A stretch of DNA of 56,246 nucleotides from JBBIII01 sp037446575 (GTDB lineage: Bacteria > Bacteroidota > Ignavibacteria > UBA10030). The DNA lies in assembly GCA_037446575.1 (NCBI GenBank), contig JBBIII010000007.1, forward strand, positions 1 through 56,246, written 5' to 3'. This document shows positions 16,923-26,343 of this stretch, in pieces. Both the position numbers and the translations under genes were made by a program. Position 1 is the first letter of the stretch; every line of letters starts with the position of its first letter. A model generated the notes under the pieces. The model saw only the letters and a program-made list of their open reading frames with translations. It searched no databases and had not been told where the DNA came from.

Positions 16923-18338
16923 TCATTTTTTTAATAATCGTAAAAAGAAAGGATCGTTTATTAAAAATGGAAATATTCGTTCAAAGTCTTTTTTTATTTC
17001 TGGAACTAAGTTAAAAGCAATGAAGAAATTATTCGATGCTTCCTCTTTGGCATTCATCGATAGGAGAACCTGACCACGGCTAAAATAAGCTGGCGCAAAT
17101 TTTGGATCTAATTTGATACATTCATTTAAATGTTTTAGTGCTTCTTCAAATTTACCCTGTTCAAATAATGTGTCTCCGATATCGAACCATATTTCGGGAT
17201 CTTTTGGATCGAGAGATAGCACTTTTTGGTAACATTCAATACACTCGTCTATTTTGCCAAGGTTGTATAATGAGTCGCCGCAAGCATACCAATATTCCGC
17301 ATAGTCTGGAACTATTTCTGCTGCCGTTTGATATTCTTTCAATGCAAGCTCAATTTTTCCTAAAGCGTCATAACAGCAGCCTCTTCCAAAATACGATTCG
17401 TGATGTTTGTTGCTAATTTCGATGACTGTTGAATAAAATTTTATAGCTTGTTCGTAGTCGTTCAATTCTTCGTATGCATTGCCTAAGTTGTGTAAAGCTG
17501 AAATGTCGTTAGGTTCAAATTGAAGTGTGACTGTGTAGCAACGTATTGCTTCATGTAATTTGCCGAGGTTAGCATATGCATTTCCCATATTAAACCAGGC
17601 GGCAGGAAAATCTTCTTTTATTGCTAAAGCAAACTCGTAATTCGTAATAGCTTTTGCAAACTGTCCTATTCTATTTTGCACAATACCTTTATTATACCAA
17701 GCATTATAATTATACGGGTCTCGTTCTAAATGTTCTTCGTAACAGCGAATGGATTCTTCGGGTTTATCTAAATAATCATAACAATACCCAAGCTCATACC
17801 ATACCTCAATAAAATCCGGATCAATTTGAAGTATATGTCGAAAAATAGATAAAGCATCTTCAAACTTTCCTAATTTTTCTAAAGTGATAGCTTTATGAAA
17901 CAAAGCATCTTCATGCGCTGGTTCAAGGTCGAGCGCTTTATTAAAAGATGTCATCGCCTCGCTAGTTCGATTTAGATTATCGAGTGTAATGCCTTTATTA
18001 ATGTGTGTTTCAGGATCTGTAGGATTCATACTAATAGCCTTATCGAAACAATCTAATGATTCGTTGTACTTAGATAGGTTATTTAGTATCATTCCTTTTT
18101 TTTGCCAAGCGTCAGCACTAAACGGTTCAAATGAAAGAAGTCGATCGGCGTAGAACAACGCCTCGTCAAATTTTTCATGCTCGAAATAAAATTGGATTAT
18201 CTCATCAAGCGCTTCTGGGTTATTAATATCCTTTGCGCCATTTTTTAGCGATTCGCGAAACTTTCTTACATCATCCTCGGAGCGCTTGCTATTCCGTCGA
18301 CTCATATTATCATTATTGTTATTTTCAAATTCGGACAA
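16923..18338 (-). CDS. TPR-repeat protein
   Basis: A 471-residue soluble protein built almost wholly of about eleven 34-residue TPR units, such as AWQKKGMILNNLSKYNESL and AWFNMGNAYANLGKLHEAI. No signal peptide or enzymatic domain is seen, so it is probably a cytoplasmic scaffold. The start is TTG 18338 with ACTCCT (AGGAGT on the minus strand) at 18346-18351; an in-frame ATG lies 11 codons later without a ribosome site. It leads the two-gene unit with aroE. Long TPR proteins of this kind are common in the Bacteroidetes/Chlorobi group; the partner is unknown. Confidence 0.85.
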   Translation of the reverse strand: MSEFENNNNDNMSRRNSKRSEDDVRKFRESLKNGAKDINNPEALDEIIQFYFEHEKFDEALFYADRLLSFEPFSADAWQKKGMILNNLSKYNESLDCFDKAISMNPTDPETHINKGITLDNLNRTSEAMTSFNKALDLEPAHEDALFHKAITLEKLGKFEDALSIFRHILQIDPDFIEVWYELGYCYDYLDKPEESIRCYEEHLERDPYNYNAWYNKGIVQNRIGQFAKAITNYEFALAIKEDFPAAWFNMGNAYANLGKLHEAIRCYTVTLQFEPNDISALHNLGNAYEELNDYEQAIKFYSTVIEISNKHHESYFGRGCCYDALGKIELALKEYQTAAEIVPDYAEYWYACGDSLYNLGKIDECIECYQKVLSLDPKDPEIWFDIGDTLFEQGKFEEALKHLNECIKLDPKFAPAYFSRGQVLLSMNAKEEASNNFFIAFNLVPEIKKDFERIFPFLINDPFFLRLLKK

Positions 18339-18570
18339 CTGATTTACTCCTGTTCATTTCATAATTAATAAAATAAATTACGCAATTGAAGTCAAGAATT
18401 GAAAAAAATAACTCTGCGTTGTAAAAATTTATTATATTTATACATTTGATTTTAGTTACGAGTTGGGGTATATTAATCCCGTTACAAATTTCGCTTTTTA
18501 GTGTGCAAAAGGCAATTTTTATGTTAAAACTGCATTAATTAATGAGTGAAATTATTAATTTTGTCTTTGC

Positions 18571-19275
18571 ATGCAAAATATAATGGTTGCTGAAAATATA
18601 AAAATTCTGTACGAAAGAATTAGAGATGTGTGCAATGCGTGTAACCGTTCTTTCAAAGAAATTAATCTTGTAGCAGTATCTAAAACTTTTTCAGTAGGAA
18701 AAATTAAAGAAGCTTTGGATGCCGGACAATTAGAGTTTGGCGAAAATTATGTTCAGGAAATGCAGAAAAAAAGAGATTCTCTTATTAATCAGCCGATACG
18801 GTGGCATTTTATTGGGCACTTACAATCGAATAAAGTTAAATATATTAGTGAGTATGTTCACCTAATTCATTCTGTCGATAGTGTTGGATTAGGAAAAGAA
18901 ATAAATAAAAGAGCTGAAAAATTAAATCGTGTGCAGGAAATTCTTGTTGAAGTCAATACAACAAACGAAGCGACAAAATTTGGCGTAACGCCCGAAAAGA
19001 CAATTAGCTTGATAAAAGAGCTGTCGAATTTACGAAATCTAAAAGTTCTTGGGTTAATGACACTGGGACCGTTTTCCGAGAATCAAAATGATTCGCGGCT
19101 TTCATTTCGTCAACTATTTGAGTTAAAGAAAAATATTGAAAGAGAAGGAGTTGAAACTGTAGAGATGAAGCATTTATCGATGGGTATGACGCACGATTTT
19201 GAGATAGCAATTGAAGAAGGTGCAACAATTATTCGTATCGGAACGGCAATATTTGGGAATCGTTCAGTAAAATGA
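18571..19275 (+). CDS. yggS: PLP homeostasis protein (YggS/YlmE family)
   Basis: At about 234 residues it has the usual length. The PLP-binding Lys lies in LVAVSKTFSVGKI, followed by FGENYVQE, WHFIGHLQSNK and IHSVDS, all hallmarks of the family; the C-terminus has LSMGMTHDFEIAI and the phosphate-binding IRIGTAIFG. These proteins buffer free pyridoxal phosphate and have no catalytic activity. ATG 18571 or ATG 18583 could be the start; neither has a Shine-Dalgarno. It leads a run with divIVA and punA, the position of ylmE in Gram-positive division clusters. Confidence 0.95.
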   Translation: MQNIMVAENIKILYERIRDVCNACNRSFKEINLVAVSKTFSVGKIKEALDAGQLEFGENYVQEMQKKRDSLINQPIRWHFIGHLQSNKVKYISEYVHLIHSVDSVGLGKEINKRAEKLNRVQEILVEVNTTNEATKFGVTPEKTISLIKELSNLRNLKVLGLMTLGPFSENQNDSRLSFRQLFELKKNIEREGVETVEMKHLSMGMTHDFEIAIEEGATIIRIGTAIFGNRSVK

Positions 19276-19291
19276 GTTGAAAGGATTAAAT

Positions 19292-19819
19292 ATGAAAATT
19301 ACACCATTGGAAATAAAACGTCAACAATTTAAAAAAACTTTGCGCGGATATGATTCTATTGAAGTAGATACATTTTTAGAAATGCTATCGAACGAAATGG
19401 AAGAGTTGATTTGTGAAAATAAAGAACAAAAGGAACAAATTCTGCAACAGGCAACGCAACTTGCTGATTATAAAAATATCGAGAAAACATTACAGCAAAC
19501 ATTATTGCAAGCGCAAGAAACGAGCGGAAAATCTATAGAGAACTCAAAGCACGAAGCTGAATTGATAATTAAAGAAGCCGAATTGAAAGCTTCTCAAATT
19601 ATTGAAAAGGCGCGCTTAGATTTTTCGCGTGTAAAAGAAGAAATAGCGCAAATGAAAGCAAGAAAAGAAAGCATCCTTAGTAAAATGAAGATTTTGCTAT
19701 CTTCAGAATTAAATTTAATTAAAGCTCTTGAAATTGATGAAGATGTAGATGTCGTCAATCCTTCAAAAGGAACTGGAAAAGAACATTTAGAAATAGATGA
19801 AATTTTAAAAAAACTCTGA
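19292..19819 (+). CDS. divIVA: DivIVA-domain coiled-coil protein
   Basis: The start is set at ATG 19292, where the DivIVA signature begins: MKITPLEIKRQQFKKTLRGY with D-x-x-E-V-D-x-F-L following. The remaining 130 residues are a charged coiled coil (KNIEKTLQQTLLQAQETS and further). Such proteins bind curved membrane through the N-terminal domain and recruit division or growth factors. In Gram-negatives a DivIVA-domain protein is less usual. It lies 16 bases after yggS and 17 before punA, with AAAGGA before its ATG. The exact role here is inferred from family only. Confidence 0.9.
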   Translation: MKITPLEIKRQQFKKTLRGYDSIEVDTFLEMLSNEMEELICENKEQKEQILQQATQLADYKNIEKTLQQTLLQAQETSGKSIENSKHEAELIIKEAELKASQIIEKARLDFSRVKEEIAQMKARKESILSKMKILLSSELNLIKALEIDEDVDVVNPSKGTGKEHLEIDEILKKL

Positions 19820-19836
19820 TATGATAGAGGCGCAGA

Positions 19837-20658
19837 ATGACAGTATTGAGAAAACAAATAAATGAAGCGGTAAAATTCATCAGAACGAAAACGCCCGCTC
19901 GACAAAAAATTGGAATTATACTAGGCACGGGACTTGGCGGTTTGGCTAAAGAAATTAAAAAGGATGTTGTAATAGATTATGCTAAAATTCCGCACTTTCC
20001 CGTCTCAACAGTTGAATCGCATCAAGGAAAGCTGATTTTTGGAACGCTTGCCGGTAAAAAAATTGTAGCAATGCAAGGACGTTTTCATATTTATGAGGGA
20101 TACGATCTAAAACAGGTTACATTTCCGGTTCGAGTAATGAAATTTTTAGGCGTTCAAAACTTGCTAATTTCTAATGCTGCGGGCGCATTGAATCCTCTAT
20201 TTCAAAAAGGGGATGTAATGATTATTTCCGACCATATAAATCTAATTGGCGATAATCCTTTAATTGGTCCTAATGACGATGAACTTGGGCCCCGTTTTCC
20301 CGATATGTCGGAAGCTTATAATAAAAAGTTGATTAGCTTAGCAGAGCAAATTGCGCTTGATTTGAAAATAAGAGTGCAAAAAGGAATTTATGTGGCAATG
20401 CAGGGGCCGAATTTAGAAACAAGCGCTGAATATCGTTTCCTTCGTATTATTGGCGCAGATGCGGTGGGAATGTCTACAGTGCCTGAAAATATTGTGGCAA
20501 ATCACATGGGAATGAATGTATTTGGAATATCTATAATTACAGATGAGTGTTTTCCAGACTCGCTTAAACCTGTAACGTTACCAGAGATTTTAAAAATAGC
20601 TAATAAAGCAGAGCCAAAAATGACGGCTATCATGAAGGAAGTTGTAAAAAGAATTTAG
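19837..20658 (+). CDS. punA: Purine nucleoside phosphorylase (trimeric type)
   Basis: The 273-residue product matches the trimeric PNP/MTAP family: phosphate-binding ILGTGLGG, FPVSTVESHQGKL, MQGRFHIYEGYD, SNAAGAL, the base-binding QGPNLETSAEYR and GADAVGMSTVPE. It splits inosine, guanosine and deoxy forms to base plus (deoxy)ribose-1-phosphate for salvage. It follows divIVA by 17 bases. This gene interrupts the divIVA-ileS pair known from Gram-positives. Confidence 0.95.
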   Translation: MTVLRKQINEAVKFIRTKTPARQKIGIILGTGLGGLAKEIKKDVVIDYAKIPHFPVSTVESHQGKLIFGTLAGKKIVAMQGRFHIYEGYDLKQVTFPVRVMKFLGVQNLLISNAAGALNPLFQKGDVMIISDHINLIGDNPLIGPNDDELGPRFPDMSEAYNKKLISLAEQIALDLKIRVQKGIYVAMQGPNLETSAEYRFLRIIGADAVGMSTVPENIVANHMGMNVFGISIITDECFPDSLKPVTLPEILKIANKAEPKMTAIMKEVVKRI

Positions 20659-20812
20659 CAGTAAAAAGCCGAATAAAAGTAATTAGTCAAAATACAAAAG
20701 TTAAAATTGGAAAGTAGATAAATCAAGTAACAGCGAAACTAAAAAGCGAATATAAAAATGTATAAAATAACTAAATCGAATAATCATCAAATCACTTTAA
20801 CGAAATTTAAAG

Positions 20813-23800
20813 ATGTTTAAACAATTAACAGACAAAGTAAATTATCACGAACTCGAATCTGGAATTCTTAAGTTTTGGGAATCAAAAGATATTTTTAAAA
20901 AGAGTATTTCAACCCGGGAAGGGAGTAAAGAGTTTAATTTTTATGAAGGTCCGCCAACAGCGAATGGCAGACCTGGAATTCACCACGTAATGGCGCGCAC
21001 TCTAAAAGATATAATATGCCGGTACAAGACTATGCAGGGATTCCAAGTTCGTCGAAAAGCAGGTTGGGATACGCACGGACTTCCCGTTGAAATCGAAGTT
21101 GAAAAATCTCTTGGATTTAAGCACAAAGATGAAATTCTTGAATATGGTATAGCTAAGTTCAATGAAGAATGCAAAAAATCTGTGTGGAAGTACAAAGCTG
21201 ATTGGGAAGAATTGACGCGTATAATGGCTTATTGGGTAGATCTTGCACATCCGTATATTACTTTTGAAAATAATTATATCGAATCAATATGGTGGGCGTT
21301 ATCCCAATATTTTAAAAAAGGGTTAATTTACAAAGGGCATAAAATTCAACCGTACTGCCCGCGCTGTGAAACGCCTCTATCGTCTCACGAAGTATCGCTT
21401 GGTTATAAAGATGTTAAAGATCCGTCGGTATATTTGAAATTAAAAGTTAAAGGTGAAGAGAAAACATTTTTCCTTGTTTGGACGACGACACCGTGGACAT
21501 TAATATCTAACGTTGCTCTTGCTGTTCATCCGGATGTAGATTACGTAAAGGTTGAACATAAAACCGAATATTTGATACTTGCAGAAGCTCGTCTATCAGT
21601 TCTTGGCGATGAATATAGAATTATTGAAAAATTCAAAGGAAGCGCTCTTGCCGGAAAAGAATACGAACGAATGTTCAATTATCATCCGGCTAAGGAAAAA
21701 GGTTGGTATGTTGTTTTAGCTGATTTTGTTACGACAGAGGATGGCTCGGGTATTGTACATATGGCTCCGGCTTATGGCGAGGACGATTATCAAATTGGAC
21801 GTAAATATACATTGCCTACTATTCATCCGGTAAATAAATCGGGGGAATTTAGTCCCGAGGTAACAGATTTTGCCGGAATGTTTGTAAAAGACGCCGATCC
21901 GGAAATTATACAAAATCTGCGCAACAGAAATATCCTATATAAGAAGGAACAATATTTACATAGTTATCCGCATTGCTGGCGATGTTCTTCGCCGCTGTTG
22001 TATTATGCCCGCGAATCATGGTATATACGTACGACTGAATATGCAAAGCGCATGATAGAATTGAACAAAAAAATAAATTGGATACCGACGGAAGTAGGAA
22101 CCGGAAGATTTGGAAATTGGCTCGAAGAAAATAAAGATTGGGCATTATCGCGCGATAGATTTTGGGGAACGCCTCTTCCGATTTGGATTTGCGAAAACTG
22201 TAATAAACAAAAATGCGTTGGAAGTGTTGAAGAATTGAAAAAGGGGAATAATATACCGGAACCGTTAGATTTACATAAACCGCATGTTGACGCGGTTATT
22301 TTTAATTGCGATTGCGGCGGAGTAATGAAACGTACTCCGGAGTTGATAGATGTATGGTTCGATTCCGGCGCTATGCCGTTTGCACAGTGGCACTATCCAT
22401 TTGAAAATAAAGAGGTTTTTGAAAATGCTTATCCGGCAGATTTTATCTCGGAAGGAATTGACCAAACACGAGGTTGGTTTTACACACTTCATTCAATCGG
22501 TTGTTTCTTGTTTGATAAACCAGCATTTAAAAATGTGCTTGTGAACGAATTGATACTCGATAAGCAAGGACAGAAGATGTCTAAATCAAAAAAGAACAGT
22601 GTGGATCCATTCACATTAATCCAAAAATATGGAGCAGATACCGTTCGTTGGTATCTTGTGGCTCAAAGTCCGGTTTGGCGCCCCACATTGTTCGATGAAG
22701 ATGGCGTTGGGGAGGTTCAAAGAAAATTCTTTAGCACGCTTTTGAATACGTATTCATTCTTTGCTCTTTATGCAAATGTAGATGGATTTGATAACACAGA
22801 ACCAATAATTCCAATTAATGAGCGGCAAGAAATTGACCAATGGATATTATCTGAATTGAATACGTTAATCAAAAATTATTTTAATGCTGTTGATGCTTAC
22901 GATGTAACGAAAGCGGCGCGGGCAATAAGCGATTTTACAATAGATCAGCTTTCTAATTGGTACGTAAGGCGTAATAGACGAAGATTTTGGAAAAGCGAAA
23001 AGGGAAAAGATAAAACTGCGGCTTATCAAACGCTATACGAGTGCTTATTATCAATAATTAAAATGATTGCGCCATTCGCGCCGTTTATTTCCGAAGAACT
23101 ATATCTAAACCTGACACAAGAGAATAAATTCGCTGAAGAATCTGTTCATTTAGAGTCGATGCCAAGATATAATGATGCTTACATAAATATTGAGCTCGAA
23201 CATAGAATGGAACAAGCAATACGTATTGTAAGCATAGTTCGAGCAATGCGAGTGAAATCAAATTTAAAAGTTCGTCAACCGTTGCAAAAGATAATAATTC
23301 CAGTAACATCGGAGATAGAACGTAAAGAGATAGAGCAAATGTCAGATGTTATATTGGACGAAATAAATGTCAAAAAAATTGAATATGTAGCAGATGAGTC
23401 CGCAATTGTAAAGAAAAAATGTAGACCTAATTTTAAAGCTCTTGGTCCAAAATACGGTAAGAATGTTCAATTGATTGCAACCCGACTTCGGGAATTAACA
23501 AATGAAGAAATTAACATTCTGCAATCTCAAGGCAATTTAAAGCTTACAATAAGTGCTATCGAATACATAATCGAACAAACTGATATTGAGATTATTCATG
23601 AAGATATCGAAGGTTGGCTTGTTGAATCCGATGGGCAGATTACAGTTGCACTAGATACAGCTTTGACTGATGAGCTTGTTAGCGAAGGACTTGCACGCGA
23701 ATTTGTGAATCGAGTGCAGAATTTAAGAAAGGATTCCGGTTTTGATGTAACTGATCGTATCCGTATTTTCCATACATCTTCACAAAAGCTTTCAACAGCG

Positions 23801-23944
23801 TTAGACAAAATGACAAATTATATAAAGCAAGAAACCTTAGCTGTGGCACTCGATTCTCTTCCATTTGACAACGATATTATACGAAGTGCAAAAGAGGAAG
23901 ATATAAATGGGGAAAAAAGTACAATTGCAGTTGTGAAAATTTAA
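20813..23944 (+). CDS. ileS: Isoleucyl-tRNA synthetase, long (eukaryote-like) type
   Basis: At 1043 residues this is the long IleS2-type enzyme rather than the roughly 930-residue bacterial form. The class I HIGH motif is GPPTANGRPGIHH (about 45-57), the conserved WDTHGLPVEIEVEK follows, the editing domain contains WTTTPWTL, and KMSKSKKN lies in the second half. The C-terminus has the DUF5915-like extension (PNFKALGPKYGKN) found in IleS2. Family knowledge says IleS2 enzymes often resist mupirocin; not testable here. It is separated from punA by 154 AT-rich bases and is followed by the zinc protein, lspA and rluD. Confidence 0.97.
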   Translation: MFKQLTDKVNYHELESGILKFWESKDIFKKSISTREGSKEFNFYEGPPTANGRPGIHHVMARTLKDIICRYKTMQGFQVRRKAGWDTHGLPVEIEVEKSLGFKHKDEILEYGIAKFNEECKKSVWKYKADWEELTRIMAYWVDLAHPYITFENNYIESIWWALSQYFKKGLIYKGHKIQPYCPRCETPLSSHEVSLGYKDVKDPSVYLKLKVKGEEKTFFLVWTTTPWTLISNVALAVHPDVDYVKVEHKTEYLILAEARLSVLGDEYRIIEKFKGSALAGKEYERMFNYHPAKEKGWYVVLADFVTTEDGSGIVHMAPAYGEDDYQIGRKYTLPTIHPVNKSGEFSPEVTDFAGMFVKDADPEIIQNLRNRNILYKKEQYLHSYPHCWRCSSPLLYYARESWYIRTTEYAKRMIELNKKINWIPTEVGTGRFGNWLEENKDWALSRDRFWGTPLPIWICENCNKQKCVGSVEELKKGNNIPEPLDLHKPHVDAVIFNCDCGGVMKRTPELIDVWFDSGAMPFAQWHYPFENKEVFENAYPADFISEGIDQTRGWFYTLHSIGCFLFDKPAFKNVLVNELILDKQGQKMSKSKKNSVDPFTLIQKYGADTVRWYLVAQSPVWRPTLFDEDGVGEVQRKFFSTLLNTYSFFALYANVDGFDNTEPIIPINERQEIDQWILSELNTLIKNYFNAVDAYDVTKAARAISDFTIDQLSNWYVRRNRRRFWKSEKGKDKTAAYQTLYECLLSIIKMIAPFAPFISEELYLNLTQENKFAEESVHLESMPRYNDAYINIELEHRMEQAIRIVSIVRAMRVKSNLKVRQPLQKIIIPVTSEIERKEIEQMSDVILDEINVKKIEYVADESAIVKKKCRPNFKALGPKYGKNVQLIATRLRELTNEEINILQSQGNLKLTISAIEYIIEQTDIEIIHEDIEGWLVESDGQITVALDTALTDELVSEGLAREFVNRVQNLRKDSGFDVTDRIRIFHTSSQKLSTALDKMTNYIKQETLAVALDSLPFDNDIIRSAKEEDINGEKSTIAVVKI

Positions 23945-24002
23945 TATATATTTGAGACAATATTTAACGGATGTTTAACTCTCTTAAGTCGGGAGAAATA
24001 AT

Positions 24003-24494
24003 ATGGCAAAGAAAAAGATTCTTAAAAAAACGATAAAAAAGACAAGCAAAAAACTTGTTAAAAAAAGCAATAAAAGGGTAAAAAAAGCTTGTGCTAACAA
24101 AAGAAAAGCTACAACAAAAAAAGGTTATAGCAAAGCGGAATTAGTGCGTTTTAAAAATATCATTCTTGAAAAAAGAAAAGAAATATTAGAAGAGCTTGAA
24201 TCCCTTAAATCTACTATGATGGATGTTACAACTGGTCAGTACGAAATTGAGAGCTCTAGTTATTCGTTACATATGGAGCAAGGCACGGATGCCATGGAAC
24301 GTGAAAAGACATTCTTATTTGCGTCGAGAGAAGGAAAATTTCTAAATTACCTTGATGATGCGTTGAAGCGGATTGAAAAAGGAAATTATGGGTTTTGTAC
24401 TGAGTGTGGCAATCTGATAGACAAAGAGCGGCTTGAAGCTGTTCCACATGCTCACCAGTGTATAAAATGCAAAATGAACAAGGGAGGAAAGTAA
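24003..24494 (+). CDS. DksA/TraR-family zinc-finger protein with basic tail
   Basis: A 163-residue protein. Residues about 1-40 are almost all Lys with some Thr, Ser and Arg (KKTIKKTSKKLVKKSNKRVK), like a histone H1 tail. From residue 40 a DksA/TraR fold follows: a helical hairpin with EQGTDAMEREKTF, comparable to the acidic tip that enters the RNA polymerase secondary channel, and a four-Cys zinc finger, CTECG then CIKC. It lies between ileS and lspA, where Bacillus has ylyA, another DksA-like gene. Probably modulates transcription; the basic tail may bind nucleic acid, which is inference. Confidence 0.9.
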   Translation: MAKKKILKKTIKKTSKKLVKKSNKRVKKACANKRKATTKKGYSKAELVRFKNIILEKRKEILEELESLKSTMMDVTTGQYEIESSSYSLHMEQGTDAMEREKTFLFASREGKFLNYLDDALKRIEKGNYGFCTECGNLIDKERLEAVPHAHQCIKCKMNKGGK

Positions 24495-24655
24495 TAATAA
24501 ACACAATGCAGAAAGTAAAATGCAGATAATAAAATCCATGATTAAGAAAGATAAAAATCTGAGATAGTAAATCTGCAGAAAAATAGATTCAATTAAAGTA
24601 TAAAATAACTATAATTTTACACATCCAATCATGAAAATCTACAAAGAGGTATTTC

Positions 24656-25309
24656 TTGCGCGTTTTATATATAACTCTATTTATTGTCGTTATCGATCAA
24701 ATCACTAAATTTCTAATTAAGGGGTTTTCGCTTCCAATTTTTGATTATTACCATCAAGGAATGATTTTAGGGCAGAGTATTCCGGTTATCGGAGATTTCC
24801 TTCGAATCACGTTTATAGAAAATCCCGGTATGGTTTTTGGAATTGACATAGGGGGACAATTATTAAGAGCGATTTTTACGATTTTGGCTTGTTTAGCAAT
24901 CCTGTATTATATCTATCATATAAAAAATGAAGCATTAATTGTTCGGATAACATTAGCTATGATATTAGGGGGCGCAATCGGGAATATGATCGACAGGACT
25001 TTTTATGGCGTCATTTATGGCGAAGCACCGCTTTTTTATGGGAAGGTAGTAGATTTTGTCGATGTCGATATAATCGATATAAATATTTTTGGAATACATA
25101 TGGAACGGTTTGCAATTTTCAACGTTGCAGATTCGGCGGTAACAATCGGAATTATTCTTATGATTTTATTCCACAACAAGTTCACAAAAAAAGAAGAAGC
25201 CAAAGATATCACAAATGATGCAGAAAAAATTGTTGCGGAACAAAACCCGATTACTTCAGAATCTGTTGAAGAAAAAAGCGAAGCAGAAAAAAAGGAAACA
25301 GGTTCCTAA
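24656..25309 (+). CDS. lspA: Lipoprotein signal peptidase II
   Basis: Inner-membrane aspartyl protease that cuts prolipoproteins before the lipidated Cys. The catalytic Asp motifs are GGAIGNMIDRTFYG and FNVADSAVTIG, with the N-terminal VIDQITKFL and the conserved ENPGMVFGI. Four membrane segments are seen. Start is TTG 24656 with AGAGGT at 24645-24650. At 217 residues it is longer than the usual 160-200 because of a charged Glu/Lys C-terminal tail. It fits the many lipoproteins in this window. rluD follows 10 bases later. Confidence 0.96.
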   Translation: MRVLYITLFIVVIDQITKFLIKGFSLPIFDYYHQGMILGQSIPVIGDFLRITFIENPGMVFGIDIGGQLLRAIFTILACLAILYYIYHIKNEALIVRITLAMILGGAIGNMIDRTFYGVIYGEAPLFYGKVVDFVDVDIIDINIFGIHMERFAIFNVADSAVTIGIILMILFHNKFTKKEEAKDITNDAEKIVAEQNPITSESVEEKSEAEKKETGS

Positions 25310-25319
25310 TAATTATTTT

Positions 25320-26315
25320 ATGTCTCCTCTTAAATCAACTAAAGAAAATATGGAGGAACTCGACAGCCTGCAAATAGTTATTCCTTCTGGCGAGCAACGA
25401 AAACGGATCGATATATACCTAACACATCGAATTGAAAATGCAACCCGCAGTAAAGTGCAACAGGCAATAACAGCAGGTCTTGTGCTTGTAAATAAAAAGC
25501 CAACTAAAGCTGGTTATTTTATAAATCCGAATGATATAATTGATATTACATTTCAGCGTCCTCCACGCTCAGAAGCGATTCCTGAAAATATTCCGTTAAA
25601 TGTATTATATGAAGATGATGTTTTACTTATTGTAAATAAACCTGCTGGAATGGTTACGCATCCGGCTTATGGAAATTATTCGGGCACTTTGGTAAACGCG
25701 CTCTTATATCATTGTAATCAACTTTCCAAAATTAATGCCGAATTGCGTCCCGGTATCGTGCATCGTTTAGATAAGGATACAACCGGATTAATGGTTATAG
25801 CCAAGACAGATTTTTCGCACAATTTCTTGGCTAAACAATTTTCAAAAAGAACTATTGAACGCGAATACTGGGCATTAGTATGGGGAAAATTTAAAAAGAA
25901 CAAAGGAAAAATAGAGGCGAACTTAGGAAGAAGCAAACGCGATAGAAAGAAAGTAGCGGTTGTTGAAGATGGAAAATTAGCGATTACTGAATATGAAGTG
26001 TTAAAGGAATATGATTTTTTTTCGCTAATAAGGTTGCACATAAAGACCGGCAGAACTCATCAAATCAGAGTTCATTTAGCGCATATAGGACATCCTGTTT
26101 TTGGCGATCCGACTTATGGCGGGAGGACAGAAAATTGGAATGGCTTGGAAGGCAAAAAAGCAAAACAAGCCGCAAATTTATTAAAACTCATAAACCGGCA
26201 AGCGTTACATGCAAAAACTATTGGTTTTATTCATCCTGTTAAAAAAGAGTTTATGAAATTTGATTCTGAGTTGCCTGAAGATATGAGGTCTATTCTTGCA
26301 GAATGCAAATATTAG
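25320..26315 (+). CDS. rluD: 23S rRNA pseudouridine synthase (RluD family)
   Basis: The start is set at ATG 25320, 10 bases after lspA; the longer in-frame ORF back to 25215 only reads through lspA out of frame. The protein (331 residues) has an S4 RNA-binding domain (about 25-85), then the catalytic domain with GIVHRLDKDTTGLMVIAKT carrying the active Asp, and later KTGRTHQIRVHLAHIGHPV. Family members convert uridines in 23S rRNA helix 69 or related sites to pseudouridine. It is last in the ileS-lspA-rluD run. Confidence 0.93.
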   Translation: MSPLKSTKENMEELDSLQIVIPSGEQRKRIDIYLTHRIENATRSKVQQAITAGLVLVNKKPTKAGYFINPNDIIDITFQRPPRSEAIPENIPLNVLYEDDVLLIVNKPAGMVTHPAYGNYSGTLVNALLYHCNQLSKINAELRPGIVHRLDKDTTGLMVIAKTDFSHNFLAKQFSKRTIEREYWALVWGKFKKNKGKIEANLGRSKRDRKKVAVVEDGKLAITEYEVLKEYDFFSLIRLHIKTGRTHQIRVHLAHIGHPVFGDPTYGGRTENWNGLEGKKAKQAANLLKLINRQALHAKTIGFIHPVKKEFMKFDSELPEDMRSILAECKY

Positions 26316-26343
26316 TTCACTATGATGTCTTTTTGTCGAAATT

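Noticed and set aside
25215..25319. In-frame upstream extension of rluD
   Set aside because: It only reads lspA's lysine-rich tail out of frame; ATG 25320 fits the S4 domain and the 10-base gap.
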